Source of the DNA: Maridesulfovibrio sp.
GTDB lineage: Bacteria; Desulfobacterota; Desulfovibrionia; Desulfovibrionales; Desulfovibrionaceae
Length of the DNA stretch: 64,000 nt
Reading direction: 5' to 3'
NCBI RefSeq assembly: GCF_963666665.1
Contig: NZ_OY762999.1
Coordinates: forward strand, 408,501-472,500
Below the pieces are notes generated by a model. It was given only the letters and a program-made list of their open reading frames with translations, was not told where the DNA came from and ran no database searches. Positions 60,035 through 64,000 of the stretch are shown here, piece by piece. Position numbers and translations under genes: made by a program. Numbering within the stretch: position 1 is the stretch's first letter; every line of letters starts with the position of its first letter.

Positions 60035-60913
60035 ATGCGTAAATATTTAATCATCGCAATCTGTGCTTTTATGGCCCTGCAACTTGCAGCCTGCTCAACA
60101 AAAACTACCATCGTTAGCGGGTTCTCATCCCCTGAAAGTGTGACATCTGATGGTCATTACTTCTATGTTTCCAATGTGGGTGAAGAACTTAAGCCAATGG
60201 ATAAAGATGGAGATGGGTATATCTCCAGACTTTCTGATGAAGGAAAAGTTCTTGAACGTAAGTTCATCAAAGGACTGAATGCGCCTAAAGGACTGGTCGT
60301 GCTTAACGGCATTCTTTATGTTGCTGATATTGACCGGATCAAAGGTTATTCTGTTGCAGATGGAAAACAGGTGGCAGATGTGGATTTTTCCGGTGAAGGA
60401 ACTTCATTCCTGAACGGGATCGTTGCGATCAGTGAGGATAAGCTGCTTGTTTCCGCCATGGATATCGGAGCTATTTATCTTTTGGATACCTCTTCCTCTC
60501 TTAATTTCACCAGACTTGAATGTGATTCTGATCTTTTCGGTCCTAACGGACTTTCTTACGATTCCAAGACCGAAACAGTTTATCTTTGCTCATTCGGTAA
60601 AGAACACCAGCCTAATGGTATTATTGGTAAAGGGTATATTGATGATGGTAAGTTCCACTTTGAGAAGATCAGCCCGCGAAAGGGATTTTATGATGGAATG
60701 GTTTATCATGACGGAAATATAATCTTTTCCGACTGGGTAGATTTTAAAAAAGAAGGTGTCTTGATAAGGCAGGACGTTGAAACAGGAGAGAGTGTTACGC
60801 TTGATCTGGGAGAAAAAATCGGAGGTCCCGCAGATTTTTATCTGGACCGGAAAGGAAAAAGGCTCTGGATTCCCATGATGATGGAAAATAAAGTCATGAT
60901 TGCCGGATATTAA
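60035..60913 (+). CDS. Beta-propeller (SMP-30/NHL-like) lipoprotein
   Basis: A 292-aa protein with a lipoprotein signal (lipobox LAAC, Cys about 20). Repeating strand-turn units (SPESVTSDGHYFYVSNVG, APKGLVVLNGILYVADID, LNGIVAISEDKLLVSAMD, GPNGLSYDSKTETVYLCSF) form a six-bladed propeller of the SMP-30/NHL kind. A DKDGDGY segment near residue 54 looks like a calcium loop. Substrate unknown; it could be a lactonase or a sensor. AAAGGAG precedes the ATG. Terminator downstream. Confidence 0.75.
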   Translation: MRKYLIIAICAFMALQLAACSTKTTIVSGFSSPESVTSDGHYFYVSNVGEELKPMDKDGDGYISRLSDEGKVLERKFIKGLNAPKGLVVLNGILYVADIDRIKGYSVADGKQVADVDFSGEGTSFLNGIVAISEDKLLVSAMDIGAIYLLDTSSSLNFTRLECDSDLFGPNGLSYDSKTETVYLCSFGKEHQPNGIIGKGYIDDGKFHFEKISPRKGFYDGMVYHDGNIIFSDWVDFKKEGVLIRQDVETGESVTLDLGEKIGGPADFYLDRKGKRLWIPMMMENKVMIAGY

Positions 60914-60928
60914 TTTAGCTTCATATGT

Positions 60929-60970
60929 AAGCACCCCGCAACCGTTCGTACGGAAGCGGGGTGCTTTTTT
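60929..60970 (+). terminator. Terminator of the propeller lipoprotein
   Basis: AAGCACCCCGC (60929-60939) pairs with GCGGGGTGCTT (60956-60966), with a nested CCGT/ACGG in the loop and a T6 run. Confidence 0.9.
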
Positions 60971-60977
60971 ACGTGTT

Positions 60978-61439
60978 CTACTTCAAGGGCATGAGCAATA
61001 TGGTAACAAGATGCTCAGGTTTTGTGTTGATTGGATCGTTCATATACTGCTCATAGCATGGTGCTTCCGCGTGGGTTTCCCCGCTTTGCGGAAGCCATTT
61101 TTCGTAAAATTCGGTCCAGGAATCTTTGAGTTTTTCATATGGTCCGAGGTGGGCAGTAACTGCATATTTGCCGCCCGGGAAATCTTTGAGTTTGATTCCG
61201 GAAGGTACTTCTACTTCATTTTCCAAAGTAATGCATGCTTCGGAGCGCAATTCTGCTGCGGGAACCTGTCCCGGATCATCATGGTAGACTCCATAGAATC
61301 TGGTCTTCTCATTGAAAAGACCGTTGGGGCCAGCCCATCCGCAAAGTTTTTCCCATGCTTTTCCTACCTCTTCGTAAGGTCCGACATGTTCAGCGTAAGC
61401 CATTTTAGTCGGATCAAGGGTCCAGATTTGTACGTCCAT
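60978..61439 (-). CDS. Stand-alone GyrI-like small-molecule-binding protein
   Basis: A 153-aa single GyrI-like/AraC effector-binding domain: two similar halves with HVGPYEEVGKAWEKLCGWAGPNG and HLGPYEKLKDSWTEFYEKWLP. The family binds small molecules in a central cleft; some members inhibit gyrase or hydrolyse cyclopropane-type compounds. It is closely similar in pattern to the C-terminal half of the adjacent AraC regulator. AAGGAG precedes the ATG, and only 23 bp separate it from that regulator on the same strand, so both are cotranscribed. Confidence 0.85.
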   Translation of the reverse strand: MDVQIWTLDPTKMAYAEHVGPYEEVGKAWEKLCGWAGPNGLFNEKTRFYGVYHDDPGQVPAAELRSEACITLENEVEVPSGIKLKDFPGGKYAVTAHLGPYEKLKDSWTEFYEKWLPQSGETHAEAPCYEQYMNDPINTKPEHLVTILLMPLK

Positions 61440-61462
61440 TTTTGGCGCTCCTTTTTAAATTA

Positions 61463-62356
61463 TTAATAAACTGCCAGCCAGATTTCCGTAACTGCTTCTT
61501 CGGGCGGAACATCCGGTGGAACTTTTATATATTTTTCAAATGACGGAATGGTGTTCTTCAGTTGGTAGCCGCTACTGGGTAACCATTTACCGTAAAGTTC
61601 ACGGTAGATACCATGCATTTTTTCGTAAGGTCCGTAGTGGGTAGTGACCGCATACTTTCCGCCGGGGATAACCTGAATCCCCATTTCAGGGGGCGTTTCA
61701 ACTTCTTCATTAATAGTGAAACATGCATCGTAGCGGATTTTACCTTCCGGAGTGATGTCCGGATCATCGTAGGAGAGTCCTAGAAATTCTGTTTTGTCTG
61801 AAAGCAGACCTCTTCCGTATCCCCACCCGCACAGTTTTTCCCAAGCCACAGTCACCTTGTGGTATGGGCCCACATGACGGATAAATACGACTTGAACTTC
61901 TTCTCTAGTGCGGATTGCCACTTCGCAGGAATGCGGAGTGGCATCCAATTCAAAACCCTCAATACTTGGGTCTGGGCGGTAATGTATTTTACCGTCACCT
62001 CCGGGTGCAAGCATAGCTCTTGAATTGTTCCTGAAATCGCTGGGCGAAACCAGATATCTTTTTTTGAATGCTCTGCTGAATGTTTCGGGAGATTCAAAAC
62101 CGGCATCAAGGGCAATATCCATGACCGTGGTATTTGAATAGCAAAGCCGGTAAGAAGCACGTTCTAAACGTAATCTCCGTACATGCTCCTTCAAGCTTTC
62201 ACCGACCATGCCTTTGAAAATACGATGAAAGTGGGCAACGGAAAAACAGGCAAGTTCTGCCAGTGTTTCCGGGGAGAGGTCTCCATCCAGGTTGCGCTGG
62301 ATAAAGAGTAGTACCTCCATCATTCTTTCATTGTACGGTTTCAGTATGGTAGACAT
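61463..62356 (-). CDS. AraC-family regulator with C-terminal GyrI-like domain
   Basis: A 297-aa regulator. The N-terminal double helix-turn-helix is about 15-110 (ETLAELACFSVAHFHRIFKGMVG and VMDIALDAGFESPETFSRAFKKRY). The C-terminal GyrI-like effector domain is about 140-297, with HVGPYHKVTVAWEKLCGWGYGRG and HYGPYEKMHGIYRELYGKWLP. The layout is that of Rob/SoxS-like multidrug-response activators with a ligand domain. It probably senses the same kind of ligand as the downstream stand-alone paralogue. Confidence 0.9.
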   Translation of the reverse strand: MSTILKPYNERMMEVLLFIQRNLDGDLSPETLAELACFSVAHFHRIFKGMVGESLKEHVRRLRLERASYRLCYSNTTVMDIALDAGFESPETFSRAFKKRYLVSPSDFRNNSRAMLAPGGDGKIHYRPDPSIEGFELDATPHSCEVAIRTREEVQVVFIRHVGPYHKVTVAWEKLCGWGYGRGLLSDKTEFLGLSYDDPDITPEGKIRYDACFTINEEVETPPEMGIQVIPGGKYAVTTHYGPYEKMHGIYRELYGKWLPSSGYQLKNTIPSFEKYIKVPPDVPPEEAVTEIWLAVY

Positions 62357-62512
62357 TTATTCTTCCTTGAATACGTTTTGTTAATATTTAATAAACATGT
62401 TTTGCATGCTTTGACATGACATTTTTTAGCATTCGATATTTTTCTTGGAAAGAAGAGAAATTTGCGCACGGTGTCAGTTGCTGATTTGAATCATATCAGG
62501 TTAGATTACAGC

Positions 62513-63220
62513 ATGCATAAGAAGATAACCGCCGTCCTGCTGGGACTGGCAATTACAATATTGAGTTCATGTACTCCGGTAAAACAGTTTGTCGGCAACC
62601 CTTGCGTCAGTAATTCCTCAACAACGATGCAGCGTATTGTTGATTCATCTGCTTGCGCCCTTAAACAATTGAGGGCCAAAGAGAATTGGCCATATATTGA
62701 TTATTTGCTGGAAGAGTCGCGGGCTGTGTTTATCTTTCCAGATGTTTACAAGGCCGCATTTTTTGTCGGAGCTGAAGTGGGACCGGGAATTCTTTGTGCG
62801 AAGGACGATACCGGATTTTGGAACGGCCCTGCTTTTTTTAATATGGCCGGGATTGATGTCGGCTTGCAGGGTGGGGTTGAAGGTAAAACACTGTTGGTGT
62901 TTCTTATGGATGATGAGGCTCTTGAAGATGCTCTTGGCGGAAAGATCGACCTTTCTTTAGGCGCAGATATGGCTGTGGGGCATACTGCCGACCGCAGCAA
63001 TCGTGGGACTTTTGATGCCGAAGGAAATATCGTGCTGCTGGTCGATCAGGCCGGAGCGTATGGCGGCATGACTGCTCGAACAGGAGCATTCATGGTCAGC
63101 AATGATTTTAATAAAAGATATTACGGAAAGAAAGTCAGCGTACGTGATTTGCTTCTGACTCATAAGTATGACAAGCCGCAAGCAGATAAACTATTACTCA
63201 GTCTGGCTGGTGTTTATTAG
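62513..63220 (+). CDS. Ysc84/SYLF-like lipoprotein
   Basis: About 235 aa. A lipoprotein signal (lipobox LSSC, Cys about 20) precedes a Ysc84 (SYLF) lipid-binding domain. Typical segments are SRAVFIFPDVYKAAFFVGAEVGPGIL, GFWNGPAFFNMAGIDVGLQGG and DLSLGADMAVGHTAD. Bacterial members are periplasmic and bind lipids. ATG 62513 is preferred because the frame from TTG 62462 would place polar residues before the signal. The stop codon overlaps the converging FUSC gene's stop. Confidence 0.82.
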   Translation: MHKKITAVLLGLAITILSSCTPVKQFVGNPCVSNSSTTMQRIVDSSACALKQLRAKENWPYIDYLLEESRAVFIFPDVYKAAFFVGAEVGPGILCAKDDTGFWNGPAFFNMAGIDVGLQGGVEGKTLLVFLMDDEALEDALGGKIDLSLGADMAVGHTADRSNRGTFDAEGNIVLLVDQAGAYGGMTARTGAFMVSNDFNKRYYGKKVSVRDLLLTHKYDKPQADKLLLSLAGVY

Positions 63221-64000
63221 TTGTGTTTTTTTTGGGCATTGATTTTTTTTCTTTCTCTTGTGTAGCGGAGCAGGTCTTCGCAAATGAATTGAGCACTATG
63301 ATAGAAAGCAAAGAACTGAATCATTTTCTGCAGATAAAATCTGCGAGTTGCCCCTTCGTTACGCAGAGATTCAAGGCGCTTTTGGGAAGTGACCAATGCT
63401 TCATGAAGTGATTGTTCATTTGGAATTTTCTTGGAGCCGATTGCCCGCATCGCCTTGGAAGTTGCTTGTGCAAGCTGGCGCAGTTCAGGTTCCATAATAA
63501 TATGATAGCCTTCTCCGTGCACATGGCTCAAAGCATGCAGCATGGCCCTCAAGTGTGAAGCGCACTTTTCAAGGATCTCGACTTTCATTCCCAGCAACTG
63601 GGTATCTTCTACATATATAAATCTTTCGAGGCGTATTACCTTGGCGTAGATTTCCCTGTTTTTGGCCAGTCTGCTGTTAAACGATTCGAGGGCACTGGGA
63701 ATAAGGCAGCTTTGTTTGTCGAGAAAGCCTTCCATTAGGGTCTCATAGTTTTCCGCACACTCTTCAAATTGATTGAAGAGCTCTTCCTTGAGCGTTTCAG
63801 ATGCCCGCAAAGGCCAGATTGTGATGCTGGTTACAAAGGCACTGGCAACACCGATACCGATTTCCAGCACTCTGAATAGTCCGAATTCAATACGGTTAGG
63901 CTCACCGAGGCTAGCCAGTGTCACAATGGTCACTGTGATTGCCGCCATTTTGTAGCGGTTGTTGTATTTTGTCATGTATGCGCAGAAACCAACTGAGAGG
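63217..64000 (-). CDS. FUSC-family (aromatic acid exporter) protein, 5' end outside window
   Basis: The C-terminal 261 residues of a protein entering from the right edge. They contain the end of the membrane domain (KMAAITVTIVTLASLG and VLEIGIGVASAFVTSITIWPLRA) and the cytoplasmic helical domain (about 80 residues on). The membrane part matches the FUSC pattern, as in the two genes at 22.5-24.7 kb. The frame stays open upstream of ATG 63975, so that codon is internal. Its TAA overlaps the lipoprotein's TAG. Confidence 0.75.
   Translation of the reverse strand, partial: LSVGFCAYMTKYNNRYKMAAITVTIVTLASLGEPNRIEFGLFRVLEIGIGVASAFVTSITIWPLRASETLKEELFNQFEECAENYETLMEGFLDKQSCLIPSALESFNSRLAKNREIYAKVIRLERFIYVEDTQLLGMKVEILEKCASHLRAMLHALSHVHGEGYHIIMEPELRQLAQATSKAMRAIGSKKIPNEQSLHEALVTSQKRLESLRNEGATRRFYLQKMIQFFAFYHSAQFICEDLLRYTRERKKINAQKKHN

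Overview
The window is a 64 kb chromosomal segment from a Gram-negative, probably anaerobic, motile bacterium. Lipoproteins, periplasmic binding proteins, a YbgF/CpoB-type lipoprotein, rubrerythrin, hopanoid genes and a large chemotaxis operon together suggest a marine Desulfovibrio-like (Maridesulfovibrio-type) sulfate reducer. That assignment is inferred from gene content and style; no 16S rRNA is present. Genes are densely packed, with many 1-20 bp overlaps and clear Shine-Dalgarno sites. Most units end in a good rho-independent hairpin.

Layout. 1-6.1 kb: hopanoid region (tail of an unknown gene, HpnN-like RND exporter, PhnD-like binding protein, TPR lipoprotein, radical-SAM HpnH; nucleoside phosphorylase HpnG converges on them). 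HpnH and HpnG are the two enzymes that build ribosylhopane from diploptene. 6.1-9.8 kb: a dCACHE chemoreceptor with a sigma-28-like promoter, and an acyltransferase. 9.8-12.8 kb: an hsp20-Lon-like protease operon. 13.1-15.7 kb: a polar amino-acid ABC importer whose permease carries an extra TPR-like domain. 15.9-17.8 kb: TetR regulator, DUF2798 protein, cupin and DJ-1/PfpI protein. 17.8-22.3 kb: an AT-rich three-gene module (LtaS-like sulfatase-fold membrane enzyme with TPRs, a 72-aa YLDPGSGS membrane peptide, a NoeA-like methyltransferase) that looks like an acquired cell-surface modification system. 22.5-26.6 kb: two FUSC proteins, an AI-2E-family permease and a double-PDZ protein in one operon. 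26.8 kb: tRNA-Pro(CGG).

27.2-36.1 kb: chemotaxis operon cheB-HEAT repeat-cheR-parA-cheW-cheY-cheA. CheA has two intact HPt domains and a third, degenerate one. 36.2-46 kb: an unknown polytopic membrane protein, YbgF/CpoB-like lipoprotein, DprA, a small HD-GYP-like N-terminal domain protein plus HDOD protein, a REC-like/GGDDF protein overlapping a Xer recombinase, a coiled-coil protein with a histone-H1-like tail, nitronate monooxygenase, and L-2-hydroxyglutarate oxidase. 46-53 kb: EamA transporter and AddAB recombination nuclease, tightly coupled. 53-59 kb: RluA-type pseudouridine synthase, an AT-rich pentapeptide membrane protein, FtsY, rubrerythrin and AsnRS. 59-64 kb: an ExsA-like AraC regulator, a beta-propeller lipoprotein, a stand-alone GyrI-like protein beside an AraC-GyrI fusion, a Ysc84-like lipoprotein, and a third FUSC protein cut by the window edge.

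The most unusual elements are the AT-rich surface-modification module, the multi-HPt CheA with its ParA- and HEAT-containing operon, and the TPR-permease fusion. No CRISPR array, integrase-bearing island, insertion sequence or rRNA operon was seen.
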